Positions 35,546 to 46,901 of a stretch of DNA of 64,000 nucleotides are shown one piece after another. This DNA comes from Carettochelys insculpta. Taxonomy: Eukaryota > Chordata > Testudines > Carettochelyidae. The position numbers were made by a program, and so were the translations under genes. The notes under the pieces were generated by a model. That model searched no databases and had not been told where the DNA came from. It saw only the letters and a program-made list of their open reading frames with translations. The DNA is taken from the NCBI RefSeq assembly GCF_033958435.1, contig NC_134150.1:33785501-33849500 (forward strand), read 5' to 3'. Each line of letters begins with the position of its first letter. The stretch's first letter is position 1.

Positions 35546-36238
35546 GGGTGCATCTACACTAGCCGGCTACTTCAAAGTAGCTGGCACAATGTTGAAATAG
35601 TACGCATCGCGTTTACACGCACCATGTGCTATTTCAACGTTGAAATCAATGTTAGGTGGTGAGACGTTGTAATCACTATTCCTATCCGAAGATGGGAATA
35701 GCGCTCCACTTCGACGTTCAGTGTTGAAGTAGGGTGTGTGTAGACGATCCGTGTCCTGCTACGTCGAAATAGTGGGGTCCTCCAAGGCAGCCATCAGCTG
35801 AGGGGTTGAGAGACACTCTGTCCTGCCCCTGCGGGGCTCTATGGTCGCCGCGTGCAGCAGCCCTTAGCCCAGTACTTCTGGCTGCTGCTGCTGCTGCTGC
35901 AGCTGGGGGTCTATGCTGTGTGCACGGGGTCTGCAACCAGTTGTTGGCTCTGGGGATCTCATGCTGTGCAGGCTGAGTGTGTCTGGGAGGGGCCCTTTAA
36001 GGGAGCGGCTTGGGGCTTTGCTGGCCCCTTATTTCTATTGGGAGCGCTTGTGTGTGTGGATGCTCCGCATTTCCTTCCGGGGGGCTCCTTTCGACGTTCT
36101 CCATCACTACTTTGACATTGAACGTTGATGGCACCAGCACTGGAGAACATATAGACTATACGCATCGATGTAGGCTATTTTGATGTTCTTACATCGAAAT
36201 AGGCTACTTTGATGTAGTGTGCTAGTGTAGACATAGCC
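35546..36238. mobile_element. Long fold-back element with GC-rich non-palindromic interior, target duplication ata
   Basis: Starts gggtgcatctacactagcc and ends gctagtgtagacatagcc. It is flanked by ata at 35543-35545 and 36239-36241. The ends (about 35546-35780 and 36085-36238) carry cgacgtt / aacgttgatg-type inverted motifs. The middle, about 35790-36080, is GC-rich, not palindromic, and includes a short (CTG)n run near 35880-35903. The frames there (up to 87 residues with a leucine run) follow from that CTG tract, and I do not call a gene. Confidence 0.8.
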
Positions 36239-36241
36239 ATA

Positions 36242-36624
36242 GGCTGCATCTACACTTGCACTCCTCTTTTGAAAGAGGTATGCAAAAGAGGGAAATTGAA
36301 AATGCAAATGGAGTGTACATTTGCATATTTGACACCTAATTTGCATATTCCTATTTTGAAAGAGCTTCTTTCAAAAGAAGAAAACCAGTGTAGACACTGC
36401 TCTTTCGAAAATGAACCCCATCTTTGAAAGAATCCTTCTTCCCTATGGGGTTCACTTTCGAAAGAGCAGTGTCTACACTGGTTTTCTTCTTTCGAAAGCA
36501 GCTCTTTTAAAACAAGAACATGAAAATGAGGTGCCAAATATGCAAATTTATACCTCATTTGCATTTTCTATTTCCCTCATTTGTATACGTCTTTCGAAAG
36601 AGGAATGCAAGTGTAGATGCACCC
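36242..36624. mobile_element. Fold-back MITE-like element sharing target duplication ata with its neighbour
   Basis: Starts ggctgcatctacacttgcac and ends tgcaagtgtagatgcaccc. It is flanked by ata at 36239-36241 and 36625-36627. The left ata is also the right flank of 35546-36238. Inner arms include ctctttcgaaaatgaacccc / ggggttcactttcgaaagag. The centre lies near 36430. Confidence 0.9.
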
Positions 36625-38190
36625 ATAATGAACATGTTCTTTTCTTAACTTAGTCAATGGGTGCCAGATTAAGGTTATGGACTTAATTAATTTTATGTCT
36701 CCAATGTGCTTGCTGTATAATTACCAAGCTATGCACTATTAGATAATTTTTGGTTATGGAAAGGAGAATTCTGTTCATTTAAAATAACTTTAGTGCTTTT
36801 AGAAAGAGATATTTTCTACTGCCAAGAAACACCATCAAACTAAGTGATCAACACTCTCCAGTCTAGTAATAAAAGACTGTGGCACTGAAGTGGTTACAAA
36901 CCATTTTGTTCAACCAGACTATTTACAAGTAGCAACAGGGTATCTGTTTCCTGTCATCTCCATCATATAGCTTGAGGCACAGAGATTGGAGCCCAATTAC
37001 AGCCTGATATCTAATCAATACACACCTTATTCCTAGAGCAGGAAGTAAAGGAGTAGACCCTTGGGAGCCAGAGTTCAAATGACTCTACTGTCGATTCCAG
37101 ATAGCAGTTAATGATAGGACATTCTTCTGAAACAAGGGGGAGGGGAAGGGATGGGAAGTTTAATAGGATTGTTAATACAAAGACTGTATATGTATATTCA
37201 TTTATGCATCTAACCTTAAACTCCAAAAACACCTTCTGAAAGTTACAAGACCAGTGACTAGAGATTCCCTGTGCATCTCTAACATTTTAGTTTTTACATT
37301 GTAAAAAAGAGAATCATATGACAAAACCAACCAGCACTCTTTATATGAAATTTGCAAGATCTGTTTGGTTAGGGTTTTTCCTCACACTTTTACAGCTATA
37401 TTTTCATGAAAATTTTCTTTCTTTTATACCAATTGGGTTATGCACACAGCTCCAGGGACTTTCCATCAAAGTAGTGCTTTTATCCTTTCCTCAACTCACT
37501 AGTTAAACTAATTCTGCTATGTGCACAAAACTGCTAGGCTAAATTCTGCATGTTAGTTACTGAAGCCATAATTTGGCCCATTATTTCTATGTCAGATGTT
37601 TGTGGAGGCCCAGGTCAGATAAGTTCCAGAAATATGTTTGCCATAAGCTTCCACTTCTAATTACATCAATTAGCCAGAAAAACAACCACATCCATTTGCT
37701 ATTTCCTTTGCATTTCTTGTGACAGTTGAAAGGATGCCTTATGGGAACGTGTGTCCCCCCACCCAAGAAATTCTTCACCTCCAAAATGTAAAATATGAAA
37801 AAGAAAACAATCTGAATAATCAAAGAAAATCACATTGTATGTGGCGTTCAGCAAAAGAGAGTAGAGCATGGGGGCACAATAAATGTTGTTAGTACTTCAC
37901 TTTTAAAAAGAGCTAGAAGTCTATCTGCTGACATGGATGGATTCCTTTTAGATTTAGTGCACTTTTGATTAGCTAGGAAACCATGTCTGTTTTCAACTGG
38001 ACCAGACCTCATAGCTGCAAAACTCAAAGTAAACAAAAGCAGTGAAGCAAGCATTATGTCCAACAGTTTTCTGAGTAAAGCAGTGCACTGAGCCTTAGGA
38101 GACCTGGTTTTGTCTCCGAGGTATGTCCAGATTTCATGGGTGAAATGCCAGATTTGCAAAGATACTTGGATGTCAATCATACACCTAATG
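36625..38190. other. Unannotated AT-rich sequence
   Basis: No recognised repeat or exon. Small frames only. Confidence 0.4.
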
Positions 38191-39243
38191 CAGGGGTGGG
38201 AAACCTTTATTTTGGTTCAGGGGCCACTGACCCATGTAAAAAAACACTTGGTGGCCACACAAATGAGAAACAAAAAAACGAGCAGACACAAACCACACTG
38301 ACATAGCCTTTGGCTGAAAACCCCCCCCCCACCCCCGCCTCATTCCTCTCACACTGCTCCAGAGCAGGGGGCAAAGGGGTTAGGGATTCAGGGCTGGTAG
38401 ATTTTGTAGGCCCTGACCAGGCTCTGAGGTGGGGACAAAATGGAAGGGGCTGCCAGGAAATGGGCTTGGGGTGGGGGATCTGGGAGGAAGAGTGCAGGAG
38501 CAGGCTGGGTGCCGGGGGAACTGGGTGGGTGGGAGACTACAGGAGTGGGCTGTGGGTGGGCAATCTAGGTGGGAGTGGGGTGCAGGAGTGGGCTGAGGGT
38601 GGTAATCTAGGTGGGAGGGTGCATGCAGCATTGGGCTCGAGGTGGGGCATCTGGGTGGGAAGAGGTGCAGGAGCAGGCTGGGGGTGGGAGTCTGAGTGGG
38701 TTGGGGGTGTGGGAGTGGTCTAAGTGTGAGGGGTCTGGGCAGGAAGGTCGTGCCAGAGCAGTGTCAGGGTCTGGGCAGGAGAGGGTGCAGGAGTGGATTG
38801 GGGGTGGAGATTGAGGCAGGAGGGGTAGTGGGAGTGATGTGTAGGTGAACGGTTTTGGGCAGGAGATGGGTGCAGGACCAGCTTGAGGGTGTGGAGTCTG
38901 GGCAATGTCAGAGGAGTTTACGTGGAGCAGCTTCTGCATTGCTCCCAGGCACTGCAGCTCCTGCTGCTCTGATTGGGTAGGATTGCAGCCAACCAGAGCA
39001 GAGGGGGAAAGCTTCCAGGCAGTGCTTTGCTGCCATTCCCCCAAGGTGCTAGTGTAGGGACACGCTGGGAGGCGTGGCAACGGCAGTTCATGGAGCTACT
39101 TCCTGCCCTGCCCAGACAAATCTCCTGGGCCAGATTTATCACCGGCTTGCTTGACTCTGGGCCGTGAGGCTTGGATCTCCATGCCACCCACCCTGCTGCA
39201 GGCCAGAGCCCTGAACGCTGAGGGCCAGATCCAGGCAAGCCAT
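38191..39243. mobile_element. hAT-type element with minisatellite interior, 3' end damaged
   Basis: Starts caggggtgggaaaccttta, then ttggttcaggggccactgac, a recognised terminus of a turtle hAT family. Near 39215 the matching other end begins (gagggccagatccaggcaag) but the terminal inverted repeat is lost. The interior from about 38440 to 38910 is a degenerate G-rich tandem array. Frames of up to 157 residues on both strands arise from this array and are not genes. Confidence 0.7.
38440..38910. repeat. Degenerate G-rich minisatellite (about 45-bp units)
   Basis: Recurrent gtgcaggagcaggctggg, tgggagtctgagtggg and ggtgcaggagtgg motifs recur at intervals of about 40-55 bp. It lies wholly inside the hAT-type element. 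Confidence 0.75.
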
Positions 39244-39424
39244 GGTATAGCCCTCTGCAGAGCTGAAACTTTGTGTTTTGCTACCTGGGGCAGTAAATAT
39301 TTTCAGTTCCTCCCCAAATGGCTGTGAAACTGGACATTGATTTGGTGCTCACAGAAGTTGATGTCCAGGGAGAGACATCCTATTTGCCCACTCCACCTAT
39401 CTCCAGGTACTTTAGTAGATTTGG

Positions 39425-39655
39425 TCATTGATCATAATGTGCCTCAGTTCCTCGTCTATCAAAATGAGGTTAGTACAGATTCCTCCTCTCCCTGCTTTTG
39501 ACTTATCTTGGCTATTTACATTGTAAGCTCCTCTAGGCGAGTGACCCTTGCACTATATTTGTATAGCAAGTATCATAACATAGCCTCCACTTGGGCCTCC
39601 AGGCTCTACTGCAATACAAATAATACAGAATCTAGCACAATGGGGCCCTAATAAT
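39425..39655 (+). mobile_element. MIR-like (CORE-SINE) fragment
   Basis: The segment tgcctcagttcctcgtctat, caaaatgaggttagtacag, cattgtaagctcctctagg and tctagcacaatggggccct, in this order, matches the widespread amniote MIR-like SINE and its tail. Confidence 0.7.
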
Positions 39656-40152
39656 GTCTGAAGTGTTTTGTTGTGACTGTAACACAAATAAATAATTACA
39701 GAATATGTAAAAATGATCCTGCATTTGCAATGCTTAAGTCCCATGTGGCAGTAGAACAAACATCTAAAACAAGAGAACTTTTTAATTATACAGTGCATTG
39801 ATGATCTTGGAACAGGTACAAAAACCATTAGAGCTTTCAATATCTTGACATGTCTCTTTTTCTTTAAATAGGAAAATCTTCTCAGCAAAACGAGATCAAA
39901 GCCAGTGATATTGAAACACTGGCTCTCTGATGCCAGTACTGAGGTTTCGAAGTATCTTTGAAATGATGACTTATATTATCCTAACTTCAAAAGCAAACAA
40001 CTGGGGAGAAGCTAATCTCCTAACTGAAAAGCAATATTAAATTCCAAAGTGGTTACTCTGGTAAAGGTGTATTTCTGAATTTGAGTTATAACCATGGTTC
40101 TGCCATATCCAGGATCTTCTAGCATGAGAGATTTATGTGTGTGAGAGATAAT

Positions 40153-40502
40153 GGCTACATCTGCACTGGCCCAAAACTTCAAAATGGCCATGCAAATGGC
40201 AATTTCAAAATTTACTAATGAAGCACTGAATACATATTTAGCGCCTCATTAGAATTCCGGCAGCCGTAGCACTTCAAAATTGACGTGGCTTGTCCTGATG
40301 GGGCTCCTTTTTGAAAAGACCCCAGCAACTTCAAAATCCCCTTATTCCTAACAGCAGATAGGAATAAGGGGATTTCAAAGTTGCCAGGGTCCTTTCGAAA
40401 AGGAGCCCTGTCTGGATGAGCCACACGGCAGTGAGCCGTGTCATTTTCGAAGTGCTGAGGCTGCCGGCATTCTAATGAGGTGCTGAATATGTAGACACAG
40501 CC
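40153..40502. mobile_element. Fold-back MITE-like element with 3-bp target duplication aat and internal deletion
   Basis: Starts ggctacatctgcactggc and ends gtagacacagcc. It is flanked by aat at 40150-40152 and 40503-40505. It is homologous to 3926-4361 (ccttattccta / aggaataagg centre), but most CpG positions read TG or CA. About 80 bp of the right arm is missing at the junction ctgaatat|gtagac. The 104-codon minus frame is a palindrome shadow. Confidence 0.9.
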
Positions 40503-40523
40503 AATGACTGTGAGAGAGAAGGA

Positions 40524-40882
40524 GGCCACGCTATATGGGCAGCTGCTGTCGACAAAACTGGGTTTCCATTGACAAAACTTGCAGAGTGTCTACATGGCTA
40601 AAGTGCTCTGTTGAGAGTTTGTTGACAAGACTCAGCTGTTCAGCGTTATACCTCTCTCCGATCAGGTAGAGCACCTCTGTTGACAGGGTTTTGTGTAGAC
40701 ACTTCTGGTCAGCTGTTCTGTCGAGATAGAGGGCAGGGCAGTCTAGCTGCTCCTGTCAACAAAGCAAATTACTCTTTCAATCTGCTTTTGCATGTAGATG
40801 CTAACTGGTAACAGAAGTTTTGCTGGGTTTTCTCTGTTGACAGTGACCTCTGTCGACAAAAGCTGCCTGTGTAGACTTAGCC
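40524..40882. mobile_element. Fold-back MITE-like element, tgtcgacaaaa type
   Basis: The right end ctgtgtagacttagcc mirrors a degraded left end (ggccacgctatat). Repeated motifs include ctgtcgacaaaact, ttgttgacaagactc, ctctgttgacagg and ctctgtcgacaaaagc. Same subfamily as 14238-14643. It sits about 20 bp from the preceding element. Confidence 0.7.
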
Positions 40883-41584
40883 AGAGAGAGAGAAAAGAAG
40901 CAGAATTTCTCCTTGTTTTCAATCTCATAACTAGCTTAACCTAGATCTTGAGTACTACTGAGGCACGCCTATGGATAGAATAGGTCACCAACTACCACTG
41001 AAATCAATGGGAACTGAGGCTACCTAGTACTTCCCAGTACTGGGCCCTTGGTCCTTGGAGGGAAAGAAAAACCTAAGACTGAGTAAGTAAGATGTCTTTA
41101 TTCCAGCTGAACTGTTGGATGAACTTCCAAAAATATCCTTGAATTGACATTCTGAGTCCAGCTGTGTTTATGGAAGGCAGTATCATGTATGTAAATAAAT
41201 TCAGATGCTGCTTGAGTTATTTTAAAACAATCAGTCTAACACTAATCATTTTATAGACATAATCCTATCCTACAAAAAGGACAACTCAGTGTACTGTATG
41301 TACTGAACACTACCAGTTAAAAGACATAAGGATTCAATAAATAAGCTATTGTTCTCTGTATGTGCGCAGATGATACATTGAACAATGTACAGATTATACA
41401 CATGATTTGAACCCTTAAAAGGTCGAGAAGCAATCCCCATATATTACAGCTTCATCCCTATCTTTGTATGGCCATTTTTAGTCACTGTATTTGAAATTCA
41501 AATCAATGAAAAAGAACATTTATCCTGAACACTAAAACCCAACCCTTGAAGGTACCATTATTATCTGCATTTTAAGATATTATT

Positions 41585-41670
41585 AGTTGCATTTTGGTAG
41601 CATCTATGAACGCCTACCCTAGACTGGAACCCCTTTGTGCTAGGTACTGTATAAATACATACTGATGATA
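41585..41670 (-). mobile_element. MIR-like SINE tail
   Basis: The text tagcatctatgaacgccta, then ggaacccctttgtgctagg and tactgtataaatacata is the reverse complement of the tail seen at 39600-39650. Confidence 0.6.
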
Positions 41671-42518
41671 ATACCTTCTATTATTGGTATGTGACTGGTA
41701 ACTTACTTTATGTAAAATAATATCTGCCTATTTTTCATTACCACAGTGAATGATGCCAAGTTTTCCATAATTCAAGGTGTTTTTTAAAGCAATTTATATG
41801 TTATTCTTATTTATTTTTCTATAGTTTGAGAACAATCCATGACTGAGGTGCTGTAAACTAGGTGTATTATGTTCCTGCAGAGGTGACATCTGTAGGTATG
41901 GAATACTTCCATTAAAATTACCTCTGTTTTAAATGGAGTAATGCCCAATAGGAAGGAGTGAACTTCTTGCCTTGTTAAGAGCTACACGGAAGGAGAGGGA
42001 CCTTGAAGAAAGCAGGTTAACAGTCGATTTCAAATAAGCTGGAAGAACAGTGACAAACATGAGACCGTCTGCTTTAGAGGTATACAAGAACTGGCAGTCT
42101 CCCTACATGCAGAACAAAGTGTATTGGTTAACCACTCCTGGTGAAACTGAACTTTTCACGACCTTTGGGGTGTGAAGTGGGATCTGATCTTTTGTGCTAC
42201 CAGAAGGCTTATTTTACAAAGTTAGGGACTACAAAACCACTTCATAAAACCATATAGAATTCTTGCAAGCTTCTCTCACAAATGTTAATCATTTTTTCCT
42301 CTTCAAACAGTGTTGTTTCAAATGAAAACGCATTGTTGCTTTGTCGCCGAGCATTCTCTCCCACAGTGAACAGCATAAAGACTTGCTTGTGTTGCTGCTG
42401 GAATGTGCTTATTCCCAAGATGTCTAAAAACATTTCTTTTACCTTACACCAGAAGCATGCCACATGCATTAATTAGATCCATAGAAATAGGCTTGCAAAC
42501 CCTCCCATGTAAGTATAA
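41671..42518. other. Unannotated sequence
   Basis: No recognised repeat or exon. Confidence 0.4.
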
Positions 42519-42562
42519 GAGACAGAGAAAGAGAGAGAGACAGAGACAGAGAGAGAGAGGTG
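42519..42562. repeat. (GA)n microsatellite
   Basis: Runs of gagaga and cagaga in about 44 bp. The overlapping arginine-rich frame is an artefact. Confidence 0.9.
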
Positions 42563-42707
42563 AGCACTGTAATTTCCAAGAATGAGTAATGTCTTACTGG
42601 AGTTAAATCTATGGATCAATGGCCTAATTGTCAAAATGGCTGTAGTGAGATGTATAGTAAGAGCAAAGGTTGCTGTGTGGAGAACATTGTTTTATGACAT
42701 CATACGG

Positions 42708-42872
42708 TCAACACACCCAGGTTGTCAGCAGGAGGGAATGAACCTCTGACCTTAGGGTCTAAAGCCCTTTGCTCTACCACATGAGCTAAAAGTCAGCTGC
42801 CTTTCAGCCAGAGCTATAGCCCAGAGACTTCATTCTCTCTTGTTAGTGGTCTCAGTGTCCTTGGGGTTACAA
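42708..42872 (-). mobile_element. tRNA-like SINE (second family), isolated copy
   Basis: The plus strand reads ggaatgaacctctgacctta (B box, inverted), ctaaagccctttgctctacc, catgagctaaaagtcagctg (A box, inverted), then ctttcagccagagctatagc and gtctcagtgtccttgg. The layout equals that of the 12-13 kb copies. Confidence 0.8.
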
Positions 42873-45496
42873 CCTGAAAACAGCAATTTCTGAATTCAAG
42901 AGCCTACCTGTGCATATTTTTGAAATGAAATAGCTACTTTTCAACTAAACAACATTCAGTGTGAATGGCATTACACATAGGAAGGGGCTAGCTGGTTGAG
43001 CAGTAGTATGCCCCGCCCCTGCCCCTGCAAGGAGAAACAAATACTAAAGGCTTGGAATTCTCTTTGTAAATCATTGCAATGTAGGAATTGGCATCTGTTC
43101 CAATGACTACTACTCCAGTCTCCTTTTTCTGCCAGTGGCCAGCACCTGATGCTCCAGAGGAAGGTGTAAGAACCCAACAGGAAGCAAATGTGGGATCATC
43201 TTTGCTGCTCCCAACATTTCAGTGCCTGACTCTTCTCTCTCAGCTCACAGTCAGAAAGGATGGCTAACTTTGTTCAAACCAATGGAATTACACCAGGGTG
43301 TACCCAGAGCAAGAGAGGGTGCCTATGAATCAGACGAATAATGTTTGGCTGAATAACAGCGATGTAAGAAACACAAAATTCAAAATGGCCTGTCCCGCCT
43401 TGTTCATCCTGTGCATATGTAAAATGGAGGGTGAAATTCTTGCCCCCAGTAATTTCAAGTGCACCATTTTGAGAGGGCAAGGCAGCAGCAGCTGTGTGTC
43501 CCAGGGCACAGCATGCTCTTCTTCCCACTCTCCTGACTGTCAGGGAATGAAGGGGAAGTACACAGCTTGCATGCATGCCTCTTGCCCTCAGCTGGTGAGG
43601 AGAGAGGCAGAGGAGAACTTCACACAATCTGCGTACTTTCCCTTTGCTCCCTGACAGCCAGGTGAATAGGCAGAAAAGCAACCAGCATCCTGGCATGCAC
43701 AGCTGCTAACCCCCCACTTCCTGCCCCCTGCTCTCCTGAAATGGCACCTGGACCTCTTGCTGCTGCTGTTGGGATCCACTCTCCTCTTCCACTGCCCTCT
43801 GAGGAGCCTCCCTGTCTGTGAGACTCTTGCTTTCCAGAAGGGGAATAAGAGGACAGGTTGGGCTGTGACATTTTTATAGGAATGGGTGGGGGAGGGGAAA
43901 ATGAAGCCCCCAGCCTGTGTCAGTCTCCTGCTTCTTCCCTCGCCCCACCAGCTAGTTGCTGCTCCCCACCCATGTTGGACTCTGCCTGAGGACCCAAGAG
44001 GGATGAAGCAATTCAGAGGCTTTCCCGTGTTACAATTCGGAGTTTTTATGTGGTACAGCTAAGATCTCTGTACAGCACTGAGGAAATGATGCATACCCCC
44101 TGCCCAGTCCCCCTGTCCCTCCTCCAGTCTGCCCCATCTCCACCCTCCTGTCTGCCTTCAGCCTGAAACCAGGGAGCACCCAGGGACAAGGTGCTGCACT
44201 GCTGCACAGTTCATCACAGTCAGATGCAGCAGAGCTGAGCGTACCAAGAGCTTACTCCATGAGGGGATCTTCAGGAGCACAGTCTGAACCTCTGTTTTTC
44301 TCAGCCTTGCAAAGTAAGCAATGATCCATTCCTGTCAACCACAAATCAGCAAAAAGATGCACAAAACATTTGCAAAGCTCAGACGGTAAAAATGTCTGGG
44401 GCCAAACTATTTTCACTTCCTCTGCTGGAGTGCCACTGACTGCAACACAGCTTTTTCTGAGGGAAAGAACAGAATTTGCATCACGGCCTGTAAAATTTAA
44501 GGTATTAAAGAGGGTAGGTTAATGTATAAGGAACCTTCTGTTGTAATCTGAGGTCTAGACTGTGAGAGCTTTTTTTTTGACATCATGGGGTTCTGACAGT
44601 ATAAATCAGCACAGGATTTGGCCTGAAGCCACAGAGTGAAAAATAAAATATAAAACGTACATTTTTGCATCTTGGTATGGGCTTTCAGTCTTGAGGGAAT
44701 TAAAATGCTTGACTCACATACTCCTGAAAAAAATGAGTTTATCACTGAAAGATCAACTATCCCTTAATTCGAGTAGTATAAATGGCTCTGCTCTAAGGGC
44801 GAGAAGTTCTGCTGTTTGTTTGGAGGGGTCAGAGATATATGCAAAGCATGCCAGGGAAAATATACAGATGCATATACAGATGCCATACTGGTTTCTGGAA
44901 ACTATGTTGCAAGTTTATAAAGTATAGCGAATGCCTTTGTCCCCACATATATGCTGTATATCTAATAAGAACAAAATGTACATAGGAGTTATTATGGGTG
45001 GACATATATAAAATGTAACTTAAATATGTTTCACTAGCTTTCCTGTTATAACGTTTCTTCATTGAGAACCAATGATCAGAGGAGGTGCTCAAAGCTCTTT
45101 CTAAAATAAAACCCTAACATTCCTGCCAGCGCTGTTAGGTAAGTGTGACCCAGAGGATCTGAGACCCCTGAGAAGGGAAATTGAAGTCTTCTCACAGTTA
45201 AGGCTACATAAGCATTATTACAGCTCTTTTTGCAGACCATCAAACTGAGGTACTACTACCACTTAACCCTTGTACTCCCCTTGGAGCATAGGTCATCTAC
45301 AAGTCTCCTCTTGCATACTTTTTTGCATATTCTTTTGCAGACTTGGCTTAATCTACTTCTTGACTCCCCCCACGCCTTCTGCCCCTCTACTCTCTGATTT
45401 GCTCACCTTGATAATATTTTTCGGATTTGTCAACCTTGGTTACTATTTTTGGTTTTCTGTGCTTTAAATATTGAGGCTGTTCTGGTATGGCTATGA
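42873..45496. other. Unannotated sequence with a GC-richer block
   Basis: The part at 43430-44230 is richer in C and G with pyrimidine runs and gives overlapping frames of 83-140 residues on both strands, none with a domain. It may be the interior of a degraded DNA element. I see no exon. Confidence 0.35.
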
Positions 45497-45590
45497 TTTG
45501 AAGAAGTGGGTCTGTCCCACGAAAGCTCATCACCTAATAAATTATTTTGTTAGTCTTTAAAGTGTTACTGGACTGTTTTTTTGTTTTCAA
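45497..45590. mobile_element. Fragment of the tgttagtct repeat family
   Basis: The segment gaagaagtgggtctgtccca, cgaaagctcatcacctaata and ttgttagtctttaaagtgt matches the inverted half-unit of 32225-32591 and 48425-48628. Confidence 0.75.
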
Positions 45591-45865
45591 GTCTCCTCCA
45601 TTTCACTCCATCTTGGGACAAAACTTCTAGCTGGCTCCAGGAGTACCCTAGTAGTTGTCCTTCAATCTCAGGTCTTCTCCATATTGACTGAGGTCTTCCT
45701 CTTTTGCATTTTCCTTGTGGGTTCCATGTGAAAGCTTGATGGACTATGCTAGATGATGGTTTTCTGAGAGTGTGGCCTAGTCATCCCCACTTTCCTTTCT
45801 CGATTTCAGTGTCAATTGGTTCTTGTCCTGCTCTATTCCAAAGCTCCCCATTTATGATGAAGTCT

Positions 45866-45965
45866 TGCCATTTGACGTGGAACAGAGAGGTTATATACTT
45901 TGCTCAAGGTCACATGGAGCACACCTCCCGAAGCCTAGACTCTTGACTCCTAATTCTAACTGCCA
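45866..45965 (-). mobile_element. MIR-like SINE fragment
   Basis: Plus-strand motifs ggaacagagaggttatatac, ttgctcaaggtcacatgg and ctagactcttgactcc follow the order of the reverse-complemented MIR core. Confidence 0.5.
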
Positions 45966-46044
45966 GATATTTCTACTTGGCCCACCACCCGAACCTATGT
46001 ACCTTGTTGTTGGCCTATATTGTGGCTTACTTCTTCATTCACTT

Positions 46045-46233
46045 GTTAGTAGGCCAAACCTGTCTAATGTAATCCAAATTGACAGAAATTTCAGTTATGT
46101 TCATATGACAAGAAACCTTTTGGCACATGTAAGAAAATAAGTATATAGAAATTGAAAACATTATTGTGCTGTGCCCCCTTGTAAATTTCTCCCTGCCCCC
46201 GAGAGGGCTTGCCCCTGATTTTGCACATCTCTG
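46045..46233. mobile_element. hAT-type fragment, same family as 53325-53865
   Basis: Shared motifs include caaattgacagaaatttcag, gttatgttcatatgacaag, gtaagaaaataagtatatag and the end gattttgcacatctctg. The left terminus is lost. Confidence 0.65.
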
Positions 46234-46901
46234 CCCTAACACACCATTTCCCACCCCTACATGCCTCTTGCTTTTTGGGTCACAGGGCAGGAGATGTAAA
46301 ACAATTATGGCACTTGTCCCTCTCTGAGGAACCCATGTCTGACTTCTGCTTCCTTTGGTCACCTCCAATGTAATGGGGAGAGAATCTAGCCCCCTGTCTT
46401 TGCCCTACTTTGTGTGCAATATTAAAAATGAAGTGCGCATCCAGACTATGTTGTTAAAAGTAGCTTATGAGTTGGATTCCCCTTCGGACAGTCTCTTTGT
46501 TCCATAAGAACAGGGAGACGAGCTGAATTTTCTGGACAGTAAGTGAGGAGGGTGAAACAGAGGGCAGGTTAGCTACAGAAAAGCACATCAATATTTGTGT
46601 TACGCCAGCCATCTTCAGATCTTTACTAAAGCATACTTTATTTTTCAAAGCACATGAGAAGGTTTGAAGTGGCCTTTTTAGGGTTTTAAAGGAATCACCT
46701 TAGGATTGGAAGAGGACCTGAAATATTACATTGCTATTATGGTGTAGGTAGCACTTTTATTCTCGTCTCTAGCTCAGTCCATAGATGGCAGAATAGGACA
46801 TCAGCAGATACTTCTGTGCTTTTTAAACGTAAAATATGAACTATAGCAATCAGATCAGCTTTCAGTGGCTTTCGCAGGCAACAACTTAGAATAAACTCGA
46901 G
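46234..46901. other. Unannotated sequence
   Basis: No recognised feature. Confidence 0.4.

Noticed and set aside
35852..36115. 87-codon frame with a leucine-rich start resembling a signal peptide
   Set aside because: The leucines come from the CTG run inside a transposon interior. There is no domain, and overlapping frames exist on the other strand.
38607..39080. 157-codon minus-strand frame rich in proline and serine
   Set aside because: Produced by the G-rich minisatellite in a hAT element. The frame carries a tandem-repeat composition with no domain.
43274..43696. 140-codon and 118-codon frames on opposite strands
   Set aside because: Mutual shadows in a GC-richer block. Neither shows a family motif.
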